A stretch of 64,000 nt of DNA from Lineus longissimus (GCF_910592395.1 NC_088319.1:12462001-12526000), one strand, 5' to 3'. Numbered from the stretch's first letter, positions 1 to 13,351 are shown. Translations and numbers: made by a program. Notes: generated by a model from the letters alone, not told the origin.

Positions 1-177
1 GCAGCTAGCCAATTTAGAAAGCGATTATGATAAATGTGTATTGGATGTACTTGATTGCGTAAATGAGTTACGGTTTAGAAAAACTTTAGTAAAAGAAATT
101 ACGGTTTGGTGTTACAGAGTGTTGTTTGCATGAGATCCGGCCGTTAGTGCCGTTTGTTCAATTCCATCTTGAATAGG

Positions 178-303
178 ACAATAGAACCTCTATTAGAGGG
201 CACCTCTGTTAACAGGACTCCCTCTCTAATATGGACACTAGTTTTGGTCCGAAATTGGTTGTTTCCATTCAATTTGACATCGGTTAGCAGGAAGCCCTCT
301 TTA
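178..303 (-). repeat. Repeat A (pogo-like MITE) fragment
   Basis: Carries the family hallmarks: alternating CCTCTNTATTAAGGACA-like blocks and the central TTTTGGTCCNAAATTGG / TTTCCATTCAATTTGAC blocks. The terminal AGAACCTCTATTAGAGG is degenerate. At least 15 further copies lie in the window. Confidence 0.75.
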
Positions 304-580
304 ATATTTGATGGAACACAGAATGCAAGTTGGGCAAATATGATTAAGGCGTACGGAAATAATATGGGCTGGTCGTGCACAATCACCTCACTTGTATATG
401 TTTGAAGTGCGTTTCATTGTTCATTGAGTATTTTAGCATATTGTTTATCCCCGATTGGAAATAATGTTGACACGATAGGGTTTGTCCTTTCCTTGAAAAA
501 CCTTCCTGAAAAGCAAGATCACAAAACGTAGAAAGATTTTTGCATTTTAAAAAACATTAGATTTAACACTACTTAGTAAG

Positions 581-673
581 GTAAGGTGATACAATTATAG
601 CCTATGTGTGCATTGATGTGTACTGCCAGCTGTTTTCTATGTTGTCAAGGCTATAATTGTACCACTTTACCCT
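581..673. repeat. Short foldback repeat
   Basis: The left arm at 581-602 (GGTGATACAATTATAGCC) is repeated in inverse at 650-673, separated by about 45 bases. It could fold into a hairpin in the calsyntenin pre-mRNA. Probably a small non-autonomous element; no second copy was seen in the window. Confidence 0.6.
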
Positions 674-1330
674 TCCACTTGCTATCGGTTTCTGATAGTA
701 TATAACACCATCTTCCTCAATGAAGTATCTTCTTAAAAAGCTAACCTTAACTTAACTTGGTGACCAAAATGACACAATGAACCGAAGGCCTGGTGTAATA
801 GATCTCCCTTGTAAAAAGTCAAAGTTGCTGTACGTATATATAGTCAAGAACAAATAAAGACTAGTCTTTATTCATTCTTGATAGTGTGCATTGTTCAGCT
901 GATGTACATTGGACCAGAATCCCTTCCTCCTCCGAAAGCACCGCCATTCACCTTGTATAGAAATTCGTGCTGCTGAGCTGCTATTGTTTCGAATCTCCAT
1001 TCTACCAAGAACCGATCGAGTCTAGTCTTAATAAGTTCTTGATCTTTAATACTCGTATACTAAATCTGGAAAGGAAAAACCCCTCATGAATGGAATATAG
1101 GAACAGATGATTACAGTCTCTGATTCCCTTTCATTCCTATTCTCCACTTGGATGCGAAAATTATATAGAAAGGTGTTCTTTTCTCTATATTCTGTGACTA
1201 TTTCACCAGGCCGTTTTAGTTCTGAAAATGAAGCAGATAAAAATGACTGACCCAGTAGCGTTTCTCTCGCCATGAAATGTGCCCGGTTTGTCATGATGTA
1301 TCTCCCTATCAGTGAGTTTCTTTCGCTTAG

Positions 1331-4300
1331 GAGCAAGTGCAGGCAGTGTGGATCTGTTGCCTACCCCCGATCTCTTCTCCTCCTGGACCAAAGACCTCCC
1401 CCACGACGACGGCAAGGAGAGCGACCAGATCTACGCGTTCGACGGGAAGACCAATGCGGTGCAGATTCCCGACGGCAAGATCAACCACACGATGGGCAGT
1501 CACTTCACCGTCATGGCGTGGCTGAAGCATGAGCAGAATGTCGAGGATACGAAGCGCGGAGAGAAGGAGCACATTATGTGTAATGCCGACGGTGAAGGTA
1601 GGTTGAATTTGAAGTTAAATCTGTCATCAGTCTTGGAATCTTGATTCATGGGGCACATGGTAACATTAGCAGATCAAGAATTTAGAATTGGTTCTGGAAT
1701 GGCAGTTACGGGTTCATCCAGACGTTGGACAATTCCTTTTCAAATGGTCAGTTCACTTGCAGGTTATGCAGGCTCTCTCCTTGAAAATTCGTTGACGCAT
1801 TTGAATCTCTCTTCAAGGGATATCTTTGCAACTTGTATGTTGTCAAGATGAATTGGCTCTTGGTCGAACGATAGGTAAATTGTAATTTTGAGACATTTAG
1901 ATTCCGGTCCAAGACCTGTTCTTGTGAGGTCTTCACCTGAAACACATTATACTTTCTTCAACTGAGATTTCATTTGCAAAAGTTACACTTCTGTCTGCCT
2001 ACTCTTTCCAGAGATGAATCGCCATCATTACTCCGTGTTCGTCCACAACTGCCGTCTGGTGTTCCTCCTGCGCCAAGAGTACAGCAAGGGTCACCTGAAC
2101 ATCTTCAAGCCCGCCGAATGGCGCTGGAGGATTCCAGAGATCTGCGACAACGAGTGGCATCACTACGCCATCAGCGTCGATTTCCCGCAGATCCGCCTCT
2201 ACATCGACGGCAGCCCGTTCATCGAGACCAAGCGGAACCCCGAGATCATCGACGACTGGCCACTCCACAAGACCAAGGAAATTCACTTCACCAAGCTTGT
2301 TGTTGGTGCCTGCTGGCAGGGTGAGCATTCACCTTTGAAATACGTGAAATCATACAAGTATCTTTGCATGAATTCATCTACAAATCTGTGAAACTTCTGA
2401 AACTAGAACCTTGAATCTACCATTGCATTTTCAATCTTGTCAAAAAGGGGTTGGTTTTAGGAATTGGTGGTGGCCATTGTCCATGTTAGAATTTGTTGGT
2501 CGTCAGAGCTAATGAGAGAGAATGGACAGGATGGGAATTGACATCAGTAGCTCTATATTGCCATAGTTTTGTGACTTTTCGTTTGATCAGTTGTGTCTTG
2601 ACAAGAATACAGCTGTATTTTGCCTCTTGAAGTAGCCCTGTGAAAACAAGTTAACATTGTGCGGTTCCAATTGAATTAGTTGAGAATAATCACTGGAGCA
2701 ATGATTTGCATGGGTCAGCTTTTGTTGATGTCCTGTTGCCGGTTGTATACACGTATCAATAGTATTCATGAATCCCATCTCTTCCTTCTCACAGGCGGGG
2801 AAAAGACACTCAGCCAGCACTTCAAGGGCTACATGGCCGGCCTCTCGATCCTCCGTGGCAAAACGGAGAGCGACCGCGTCATCAAGTGCCTGAATAACTG
2901 CAAGGAGAAACTGGACTTCCACGCCGTCTACCTGATGGACGGTGGTATGTCGATTTCCTACAACAGCGAGATGACCCAGATCAGCATCAACGGACACAAT
3001 ATCACGGAGGTGCAGCGCATCTTGTCGCAAGTTGGCTACATCAATTTCCGCACGTTCCCAACACCTGGTAGACGAAACCTCAAGATCACGACGAACATCA
3101 AGTAAGTATTTTCAGAATTTGAAAAAGTTCTAATTGCTCTATGTTTTCTAGCTCAAGGCAAAATGGTGGTGCCTATGGTCAACCCTTATGAAAATAGGGC
3201 CTGCCGCAAAACTTTAGCAAGATTTTTTAACAACTATTTCCCTCGTCAGGTGCAAGAACAGCGGCGTTATCAAGGTACCCGACGTAAACAGCTACATCCA
3301 GGTCCTCGACGGCCAGACTCCCAAGATCACGATCGGCGGCATCAAGACGTTGGCAAAGAAGGAGGAAGAACTCGAAAAGATCGGCCAGCAGATCTTCCCC
3401 GACTTGATCATCATGACCTCTATGGGCGCGGAGAATGAGAAGGAGACGAAGGAAAAGACGGCAGAGAGATTCGCGTCGTATTTGTTCAAGAGCAAGGTGT
3501 TTGCAAATGCTGGTGAGTGGCAAGGAGTAACAGTTCCTTTGGTGGGGTTGTTGTGGTGCTGACTATGTGCCTGCAGGAAGTTGGTTCTCTTCATTCATTC
3601 CTGACAAGGCCATGAGGCCTACCTGAAATCGAAAGCGTTTCAAAATGAGGTCCTCGTATAAATTTTGTGGAAATCATTAACCATCATTGTGTTTGGCATT
3701 GAAGTTTCCAATTCTGCTTGTGCCATCGGCAAGATCTCCGATGACAGTTTTATCATCATCTCTCCAACAAAAGTCCCTCAACTCAATGACCTTGCATGAT
3801 GTTTCTGGAGAGACAATCAACAATTTCACAGCATCTTATGAATTATTCAAAAGATGGATTACCATCTTTAATTGCTCGCTAACCTGATGATATCCTTCCA
3901 GAACCTCCGCAGCCACAGACAGCCGAAGACCACAAGCAAGAATACAAGCTCGATTCCTGCGTCGTGAAAACATTCCCGCCAATGTCCGCCGACGAGAAAC
4001 TGAATGTACCCGAGAATGCCATCCACGCCATGGGACTTGAAGCGTCCGTCAGCAAGAGCGGAATCGTTATCACTGGCGCCGATAAGATGATCAATTACGA
4101 GACAGTCCTGCGCGAGGTGCACTACTTGAACAGGAATCCAGCAGCCATGACCAAGCGGTCGTTTACGCTGACCTGCTCGGAATTGAACGGTCGATTTGTT
4201 AGCAACGACTTTGAAGTCACGGTAAGTGAGGTGATTTTTAGAAGATGTCTGTTTTTTCTCCTCCTGAAAACATTTTAAAGGTAAGCAGGTATGAGAAGAG

Positions 4301-5922
4301 CTCTGCCCCAGCTCCCTGCAGAACTTTAAACTCTTGAAATCCGACCAAAACTAAGTATATTTTTGCAAGTAAGAGTTTTTGTTTCGGAAGAGATTTCTTT
4401 TGAAAATGGGCGCTTGATTTCTTTAACTACTTCTCCTCGTGTAGAACTACATGTACCATAATGAAATGATGATGATGATACCAATGTTTATCTCTTCTCC
4501 AACAGGTTGAGGTGATCCACTCACTGCCCGAGGCCCACACCCATGCAGACCATGCCCAAGCGAACAACCAGGCCAACCACCTCCCCAACTACAAGGCTTA
4601 CGATACTAACAAAAATACGGGTAGCACCGGTGAGCGCGTTGGAACTAATGCTGTACAGGGAACAAGTAAGTAGCCAGTTTTATTTTTGAGGCAGATTTCC
4701 TCCACTTTGGTTTATTAAGTGCCTGAGAAGAAGAGAAGGTTGAATGAGTGATGTGACCTTTGCCCACATCTGATTTCTCTAACCAATATAGCGATACAAG
4801 GTGAACAGATTATAATTACAGTAAAACCTCTCTATTAAGGACAACATCGGGACTGACAAATGCTGTCCCTAATGGAGAGCTGTCCTGATTACAGAGGTTG
4901 ATTTGAATGGAAACACCCAATTTGGGACCAAAATTAGTGTCCTTAATAGAGACCAACATGGTGAAAATCCTTGTCGACAATCAAACTTATAATCTTCTCT
5001 CGCAGGTGAAAATCCTTGTCGACAATCAAACTTATAATCTTCTCTCGCAGGTGAAAATCCTTGTTGACAATCAAACTTATAATCTTCTCTCGCAGGTGAA
5101 AATCATTGTTGACAATCAAACTTATAATCTTCTCTCGCAGGTGAAAATCCTTGTCGACAATCAAACTTATAATCTTCTCTCGCAGGTGAAAATCCTTGTC
5201 GACAATCAAACTTATAATCTTCTCTCGCAGGTGTAGGCATGTTCATCATCATCGTCGTGTGTGTTGGCTTCCTCATCTTCATGATCATCCTTGGCGTCAT
5301 CCGGATCCGGACGTTCCACAAGCGTGTGCAGGTCCTGCAGGTTGACGAGAAACAAGAAATGGAATGGGACAACTCGGCGTTGACCATCACGGTCAACCCG
5401 ATGGAATCGGATGATATGGGCATGGGAGCGGGCATGAGTGTAAGTTGGAGTTTGTTAAATAAGTGTAACATTGTTGAAGTAAAACAAGTTTCTTTCTTGA
5501 TATGCTGAAGTGGCATTTTGATACGATGGAAAAAGAGATCTAAGCTCATGGTGAAACCCAGCTGACATCGCAAGGTCTACAGGGTGGCCCAGAATTATTT
5601 TCCCTCACACAATGGATACACAAAATGCTATTGTGCAGTGGAACATAATTCTGGGCCACCCTGTAGTTGCTACATCTTATTGTAGGGATTGAACACTGTA
5701 ACATCCCTGGCAAGTTTATGAATGCCTATTAAATGATCTTTTTCGATTTTTTTACAGAATTTTGACGAATTTGCCACGGAGTCCCTTGCACTCCGTGACG
5801 ATAGTGACAGCGAGGATGACGACGGTTCAAGTTACCATGACGACATCGAAAGTTCAGAAGACGAGGCGGAGAAGGTCAAGGACAGCCAGTTAGAATGGGA
5901 CGACTCAACATTGACGTTTTGA
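1331..5922 (+). CDS. CLSTN: Calsyntenin (3' exons; LG domain, membrane segment, cytoplasmic tail)
   Basis: Postsynaptic/vesicular type I membrane protein of the cadherin superfamily that docks cargo to kinesin-1. Exons read: 1331-1597, 2012-2320, 2795-3101, 3250-3512, 3902-4221, 4506-4665, 5231-5439, 5758-5922. All have GT/AG borders and matching phases, giving 666 residues to TGA at 5920-5922. Exons 1-3 hold the LG/laminin-G-like domain (EMNRHHYSVFVHNCRL, LVVGACWQG, FPTPGRRNLKI). Exon 7 holds one membrane helix (IIIVVCVGFLIFMIILGV) followed by basic IRIR. The tail has two W-acidic kinesin-light-chain motifs (MEWDNSALT; LEWDDSTLTF at the very C-terminus), an NPME motif like the Mint/X11-binding site, and a Glu/Asp-rich stretch. 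The signal peptide and cadherin repeats of the family are missing only because the gene starts left of the window. The start of the first listed exon could also be 1343 or 1347. Orthology is very secure; which vertebrate paralogue is not meaningful here. Confidence 0.95.
4819..4953 (+). repeat. Repeat A (pogo-like MITE) in calsyntenin intron
   Basis: Begins ACAGTAAAACCTCTCTATTA and continues with the family core (GGGACTGACAAATGCTGTCC, CAATTTGGGACCAAAATTAG). It ends where the 45-bp splice-acceptor array begins, so the array may have been seeded beside this insertion. Confidence 0.85.
4961..5230 (+). repeat. Six-fold 45-bp tandem repeat of an intron 3' end (splice-acceptor array)
   Basis: Six nearly identical 45-bp units (starts 4961, 5006, 5051, 5096, 5141, 5186). 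Each unit holds a branch-like CTTATAAT, a pyrimidine stretch and CTCTCGCAG, i.e. a complete 3' splice site. The last AG (5229-5230) is the natural acceptor of the calsyntenin membrane exon. Units differ by single bases (GTCGAC/GTTGAC, ATCC/ATCA), implying recent expansion. Because 45 is divisible by three, one frame stays open across the array, but it is not the frame used by the exon. Confidence 0.95.
5577..5666. repeat. 90-bp foldback element
   Basis: The first 22 bases (starting CTACAGGGTGGCCCAGAATT) are the exact reverse complement of the last 22, with a loop of about 46 bases. It lies in the last calsyntenin intron. It resembles a miniature inverted-repeat element; no coding capacity. 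Confidence 0.85.
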
Positions 5923-6474
5923 GCGAAACAAAACGTGTAAAATGAGCGCAGAAAGCACTCGTTTTGAGACATTGTGACATTTTTACTCCATCTGCAAGTT
6001 CTGTCAGTGAGCACAGTCTATTGGAAGAGATTAGGATTAAAGAACAATTTTTATATCTTGTGCATAAACTTGTGTAATTGACGATATAGGCTTTGCTTCG
6101 GGGCCAAGTTTGCCGAGACCGTGTGTACATTCTATATGGGAATATGTACAGGAGGTGATGACTTTGAGATGAAACAGACTCTAAGTTCATGTCAGATTGT
6201 CGTAATCTTATGTGCATTCTCTGTAGAGTTTTATGCAGTACTTCTGGCAAGTTTGAGGTGAATTATACATTCGAGGTGCTGGCCTACATGCATGCGCTCC
6301 AGATATCTCCCGTTGAATTCAAACTTCCTGTGATGAGATAAGATGCTATCGCAATTAAAAACCTGAAAACGGAGCTAACCAACTAGCTTTTTGAACTTCG
6401 ACATCTTGTGCTACGATCTTCATGACCTCACTTTTCATCTAGAAGGCTTTAAACTGCTATAAAAGTAAAATAAA
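5923..6474 (+). terminator. Calsyntenin 3'UTR with first poly(A) signal
   Basis: Follows the TGA at 5920-5922. The first canonical AATAAA on the coding strand is at 6469-6474; another lies near 7278, so a longer 3'UTR is possible. No open frame of interest. Confidence 0.5.
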
Positions 6475-9400
6475 CTTTATATATTGACACTTTTGCATGC
6501 TATTATGCTGCTGTCTTGGAACAATTCAATCACATTGTGTAAAAATGCCAACTTGGTGCCAACAGCTCAGCCTCGTGAGATATAGAATCTGTATAAATTA
6601 TGATAATTATGCGATTTTCATATCCGGACGTCCGGGCAACAGAACTAAAGCAGGTTGTAAATATTACGAAAAAGCAGGTGGAGTGCACCCAGAATTCCCC
6701 TGAGATAAACTCTCGTGGGAATTTTGGGTGTTGATCAGGAATCTCTTAGGGGTCCATTAGTGCACTTGTGGTGCGTTCTTAATCACAATGATCGTTAAAG
6801 CTTGTTTTAATTAATTAGTAATAACAGTCACGAACGGGAGACTCGATGATTTATATTTCTTGTAATCTTCATGCACTGTATATTTTCACGTGGGTCGAGT
6901 AGTGTTACGGTTGAACTCTCATGAAGTGACGATATTTTGAAAAAAGTGTCGAAAAACGGAATTTATCCAAAAAGTTACAGAATTTGAATAACTATATTAC
7001 GATTAAAAAAATTGTTAAAAATTACCCCAAATTGATAACAAATGTTTGATGTTTTGGTGAAATTTTGATTTTGTGCCTGAAACTCGTATTTTTTGGCGAA
7101 TATTTTGTTCGCCCTGTGTTTATTTTTCACTTTCTTCTCATACACTCAGTTCATGTGGGTTCATGAAAATCTTTTAACTGGGAAGAGATTCATTTAGGAT
7201 CGGAAGTCCGGTGTGTAAAAAGTAATTTGTGGAAACCTGCACTGGTTGTTTTGTGATGATTTTATCATCAAAGGGGCAAAATAAACTTCATCGATTTAGT
7301 CTGCATTGGGAAAGTGAAAATCAGTTGACTGTATCCATTGCCTACTATGTCCCCATTTCTAAAAGTTGGTTTATCCCATTAATTCCGGCTTGGAGATTCC
7401 ATTATGAAGAGGTGGGTCAAATGTTGTATTGAAATGATAAAATGATAAAATTTTGAAATTGGGTAGTTATTTCTTTCATATTTCTACAAGAGTATTTTCA
7501 CTCAAAATGATGCATTTAAACCACAAAGTTGTAAATTGTGATAAAAAATGTTTTTAGGGGGACAAGGGGCATAAGATAACAGAAAAATATATGTATAATG
7601 GGACGGATCACTTTTATTGATGTATTGTAATTATTATTTGGTTAATTAAAAATTCGCTAATTTGGCGGTGACCATGATACCAAAGGATTGTATAAAATGT
7701 TCAATCATAGTTGCGTAAATCTGTGGAGATATTCTAACCTTTGGTTAACTCTTTGATGGAAAAACTTTAATGAGTTATCAAGTCCTTGTGTGAAATCATG
7801 TTAGTAAATTTTAGTGTGCGATTATTAATTAATTAGATTGCAGTTGTTGATCAGTTAACACAGCTTCATTGTATTATCTAGAATTGGTGTTTTTAACATT
7901 GGTTGATATATTTGTACTTTATTATCGTAAGTAGGGAGGCAAATTTAAATGTCTTTCGATTCCATACAGTAAAACAGACAGGTTTTCAGAAACTGGACAA
8001 CTTTTCTCCACCATAAAACAAAAATCCTAAAAAAAGGTGCCTTTCGAAAATTTCTTTCTTTTGCTTTGAAGATTCTGATGTAACGTCAATCAGAACCTTT
8101 TTAGATTGACACTTCTATGGACAGTCAACGCTCATACAAACAACATCTCAAAGTTCATACGCTGCATATTCAAATTAATGTATCATGCCATTCTGATGTA
8201 TTTTAAGGCCGAATTATTCTTATGCCGATTCACATGAAATCTTACCAAATGTACGAAATGGGTTGGTACGATATGTACGATCATTTGTATTTTAGTGTAT
8301 GTCACCATATTCTTGAAATATTTTGTTGTAAAGTATTATATCTTTTGCCCAAAACAGGCCCATTTCGTTTTGCAGCAACATTATTCTCGCTTATATCAAA
8401 CAAAACAATTCTTAACCCTATCTGCCACATCTAAATATCAAGAAAAAAAGACCAAGGTCACATTTGTCAAGTTTGTGCACGTTTTATAGATTTTACTATG
8501 AATAGTTTCTGAATCGATTACCCTTTCTGATCTCCTGCTATCTCATGAAGATTGTCAATAACTGCTGTGATGCAAAAAATCATTTAACGTGATCAGATTG
8601 AAAAATTCTTTTGAAATATTGGCCTGTTATGAGCACGAATTTCCATTCCCTATAATGCATTAACAATTGTATTCAATGTATTCACTGTCCAGATCATCAT
8701 AAGTTGAACAAATCCACTGGTATATTGTACGCAACAATGTACAATGAACCACCCCAACTTACTATGAACTGGATATGCTTAGATTGGTTGGTAATTTGTC
8801 TTACATCGCCTAGCCTTTCATACAGTGTGTCTCATAAAACTGTTTGGGTAACTTGACAGTCGTCGTAATGTCAGGGTATGTTGACCTTGTCATCATGGTG
8901 GGGCAGTGCTGCTCTCATCGAGGCAACTTTGTCGTCATTTCTGTTAAAAAGTGTCCAAAGGAGTTGAATTTGAGCTTTGTTGTGTACATGAATTTTCACC
9001 ACCAAAGAAGTATTTCGGGCTCTTGGGCTGAACTCGTTCTTCCATCGAAGTTTCCTACTTGCATGAATATTCCCACTGCGCTGATAGACTATTAGTCACG
9101 AATATCAAAAGCAGATGGCGCTGATTTGACATTTGTACGATTTTCAAATAAAATGCGATTCTTTCGAAAAAACATTGCATGTGCATCTTCTTTCTATTAC
9201 TTTGTTTGTGTAAATGTTCTGTCTTAAAAGTGCACGATATTTCAGGATTTCACCACTTTTCGGAAGTCGGATGTATTCCACGTCTTTTTCAGCAAAGGTT
9301 ATGAAAATCGTACCACTCGCTTCAAATCTGAAGATTCCGAAGTAGAACTTACGCGAACTTGTGATTTTAAAGTTAGGAAATGCCCAAGAACCAGAAATAT

Positions 9401-11939
9401 TTCTTCTCGATTACCCCCTGAAATCCAAATTGAACTCTACCAATGTATTGAAGTTGGTATTGAACTGTTGCGATGTTGGGAGAGTTTAATTGACTGCAGG
9501 GGTGATGGGATTCAAAATTGTTAAATCTAATAAATGGCAACTATAATCATGGATGACCGAAATGTATATAATTGATTTTTTTCTCCTGATTATCAGAACT
9601 GGCATTCTTACAAATTTTTATTTTTGCATGAACGAAAACATACATTGGGAGGAATTTTTTTTAGCGTTCATTTAATAAAAGGAAAATAATTTACTTAGCA
9701 AATTTTGCGACTTTATTCTAAAAAAATCCTCTCGATTTTTTTTCTTGGTTTATTAAAATGCATTGTGTGTTAAAATTGAAGTTGAAAGTGTTTTGAAAAA
9801 TTGTAGAAATTTATACCTGTATACTTGAGAGATGTGTCTGTATTGTGACTTCTAATGTCTGCACCAGAATAGTGTTGAGAATTTTTTATTTATAGTAAGT
9901 AACGTGCGTAGAATGTCTCATGTCCATGAGAGAGTAGCAAAAAACAACAAAAAATCTAAAATATTGTGAAAATTTCATTTTGTGATTTACCGTACAGATC
10001 AGGTGATCATCGCGTTCATTTACATTGATAACTTGTCTTGTTATTGTAATAATAATAATAACAATAATTAATAAACAATTTGTGCGAAACAATATTTGGT
10101 AGACTCATAAATTTGCTAAAATAACTTTCTCAATTTGTTAAGTGCACGACATTATTGAGCAGGTTTTTGCAGTAAATTTTGAGCCAATCGAACTCTAGTT
10201 GTCATTTCAGCTGTAACTTAATGCTTTTAACATACACCAGGGGGCAGAAGTAGTTCTTTCATGTGTAATCTTGTAGGGGTCCAAGAGTTTAAACGCAATC
10301 CGAATCGGTGCATTTTAGTTTTCTTTTATATAAATCTGATGCAAAAGTTTTACTGAAAAAAAGCGATTACAATTTTATCAACCTGGCAAATATGCCAGGT
10401 TTCTTCCAACTTTTAGGATTGTAACAAATTGATGGGGGCCAAAACCAATCTCTAATACTAAATTGCAGCTGCAAAAATGGACATCTTGGTGTGCACCCTA
10501 TATCCGCACTAGCTCACAACAGAAGTCGATACTATACCATACTATCCGGCATAAAAAGATTCTGCCGAACTCTTGGGCCTATTACACGATAATCAGACTT
10601 TCATTATCTTACTTACTATCATCTTAAGAGATTACTATAAATTAGAAACTAGATATCAAGTTTGTGCCAAGTTCAAAAAATTTCCCACTTGTATCTGTAA
10701 TTTCAACACTGGTTCCGTTCTGGACTAAACTTTTTCCTTTGGCAAACTCAAACCCTTCAGTAAATGTACCCTTTCGAGATTGGCCGATGACTTGAGCGAG
10801 ATTTCTCCAGCCATGACTAAAGTCTGTGGAAAGCTTGGAGAAATTATTTCTGGTGAAGTCAAAACCTATTACTCTAGATGGGTTTTTGGCAAAATTGAGA
10901 TTAAAAAGACATAGACGATATTTTCGGATTAGTTGTCTGTCTTTACAAACTTTGGTGTTAGTCGAAAAGGGCCTACCTTGAAAATGTCTCGTGTTTATGC
11001 ATGTTAAAATACTTTCCAAAAAATTTGGAAAGGTCATGAGAAAAAAATGTAGAAAATTTGAAAGAAACAAAACAAAATTCAAGGTCTGTGACATTTTTGG
11101 CCGATCGTTTATCTAAAAATTCCTAAAACAATTAAAGAATATTTTTCACCGTTTACATCTGAGGTGAATTTTACTTATATGCGATTTTAGTTTTGAGCGA
11201 CGTTTTAATTAAAAATGTTAAACAGTTTTAATCAAATTCTGTTTCTTTCTAACCAGGTGTTTTTATCACAAGATTTCCATCTATCGTATAATTTGGGTGC
11301 CCCCTGGTGTCAACTTCATGTACCATTCTTTTGTCTTCCCAGTAAATAAAACACCTGGTACTGATATTCATTGTTTTCTTATTGTGCTTGTCAATGACTT
11401 TGATAAGATTTAGGCTTCGAGAGATTAAGAACTTGAGAGATTGGAAGAAGAAGACATTTAGAATTAAAGATTTTAAGAAGTGGAAGAAAAAGTATAGAAT
11501 CGGAAAGATTAAAAAATTGGAGAAGATTTATAGATTTATAGAGGAGAGATTAAGATTTGAGATTAAAATCGGGTGATGATGATTGAGATTTAACACCAGG
11601 ATTTGCATAGGTTGTCTTGCCTCTAGCTTGGACACACTACATTCCTGTGTGTCTCAAATCTGAACCTGATGCCTGATGCTAGGACACACTATATTCCTGT
11701 GTATCTCAAATCTGAACCCAATGCCTGCGGAATGAATCCCTTCAGATACTGTTTCAGTGATGGAAAAAGGACAACTTGGAATCAGATTGTTCTGCTGGGA
11801 AATCAACACGAATAATGGAATATTGGATTTTATCACTTTACAATTTGGATTACTTACCGTGATACGTAGAAATCTTAGTCTGAATGATATCAGGATCAAA
11901 ATTTACTAAGGAGATTTTCAGTGATTTGTGAAGCGCATT

Positions 11940-12670
11940 TAGATTTACCTTTTCCTTGATTATCCCCCCCCCCCGCCCATTATACTGAAGACGGCAACAC
12001 CAAAGGATGCAAAGGAAGTTTCCATCCCCCTTCAGTGCCCGTTCTGCTCTGCTATGACTCGCAGGAGGCTGCCACACCATAGGAGGTAATGGCAGATGCA
12101 AATATCTCATTTCCCCTTAAAAAAGGAATCGGCGAGCAAAAACGCCTTGCCATGACTCCTTTAAGCCCGTTCCAAGAGATTCTTTCCCCTCTCTCTGCCC
12201 CTTTTTAAAAGCTCCCCCGGACACAAAAGGGACCATCACACCAAAGGAGGTCATAGCAGATTCAAATGTCTCACCCCCTAAAGGAGAAAGATCTGAGGGA
12301 TAAGGCCGCTCCATTACTCCTTTAAACACGTTCCAAGAGGTGCTTTCCCTCTCGCTGTCCCTTTAAGCTCCTCTTGGACACAAAAGAGACCGTCACACCC
12401 CCCCCCCCCCCCCAGGAGAAAGATTTGAGAGGATCTTTCCCCCCTATAACTGCTCCTTGATGTCTTCTAAGACACAGAAGCGACCACATCGGAGATGGTC
12501 ATGGCGGATACAAGTCTCCTCCCCCCCCCCTACCCCCCTGTAGGAGAAATAGGCGAGAAATAGGAGAAACGCCGTTCCAAGAGATACCTTTTGCCCTCGT
12601 ACCATACAATAGGTGGTTACAATGGAATTGAAAGTCCCCCCCTTAAAAGGAGAAGTGTATGTAACCATCC
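11940..12670. repeat. C-tract-rich degenerate tandem repeat
   Basis: Blocks such as CCTTTAA-GC-CGTTCCAAGAG recur near 12155, 12315 and (worn) 12575, with a spacing of about 160 bases in the first step. Poly-C runs interrupt them near 11965, 12397 and 12518, i.e. poly-G on the minus strand. No reading frame resembles a known protein. Confidence 0.55.
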
Positions 12671-13261
12671 CACTCCCTTTCCAAGATGTAGAAGAACTTT
12701 TCGATTGAAATGAAGGAGAGGAACCTATGTAACATTGAGAAGCTGGGTCACCTCAGGTGAGACATTTTTTCTTGTCAAATGAAACAATTCTGGCGACCGA
12801 ACAGAGATATTGAAGGTGTATGCCATTCGAGACACCCTGTAGCTTCTTCAAGGGGAAATATAGTGGTTATTATGTGTGTCATACGAAGTTGTTCGAGGAA
12901 GGTGTCCTCGTCACTAGAAGAGATTCAGAAAACATACTGTTGATCAATTGGGAGTGTACAATTACAAGGGTACCTGTACATGTAGCGCTGTGAAAACCTC
13001 TTATTAGGGACACCTTAAAGGGGGACTATACGCTGGATGGAGCAAGGGGTCAAATTGGTGGTCTTCATTTGACTAAGCACAGTTATGGGACTGGGTTAAG
13101 TTTTTTTTTAGCAACAAATATATTCCTGATGCAAGTGGGAACAGTTTCGATATACTGTGATATTGGAGAGAGACCCCTATTGGCAATTCGGTGTAACTTT
13201 ATCTTGCCTACCTAGCTACTGCCTATACCACCTTTAAGGATAGCATGGGCATGAATAGTTG

Positions 13262-13323
13262 AGGACCAATATGTTCCGCGTTTCCTAGCAGAGGTGTCCT
13301 GTTATGGAGGTTCTGTTGTATAC
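13262..13323 (+). repeat. Repeat A fragment
   Basis: Only the 3' end remains: CCTAGCAGAGGTGTCCTGTT and GGAGGTTCTGTTGTA. A second, fuller copy begins 29 bases further on. Confidence 0.5.
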
Positions 13324-13351
13324 AGATCAATAGAAAGATCTGTAAATCGTG

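Larger units (their letters stand above)
1..1330 (+). other. Calsyntenin intron (5' part of gene outside window)
   Basis: No exon is recognisable here. The first calsyntenin exon in the window opens at 1331 in phase 1, so at least one upstream exon lies to the left and this stretch is intron. It holds a pogo-like MITE fragment (178-303), a short foldback at 581-673 whose arms read as each other's reverse complement around ACAATTATAGCC, and a small palindrome at 846-884 around AAATAAAGACTAGTCTTTAT. The short open frames here are repeat-derived or chance. Confidence 0.6.

Noticed and set aside
144-405. Overlapping ORFs of about 80 aa at the left edge
   Set aside because: Both are translations of a repeat A fragment; the same wording reappears wherever the MITE occurs.
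4907-5236. Open frame encoding a perfect 15-residue repeat (VKILVDNQTYNLLSQ)
   Set aside because: The unit is 45 bp, so any open frame repeats. The flanking exons require a different phase, and in the splice-compatible frame each unit has a stop. It is an intronic acceptor array, not a protein repeat.
11382-11576. Lys/Arg/Ile-rich 64-aa ORF
   Set aside because: Purine-rich low-complexity DNA; no family resemblance and no start or splice context.
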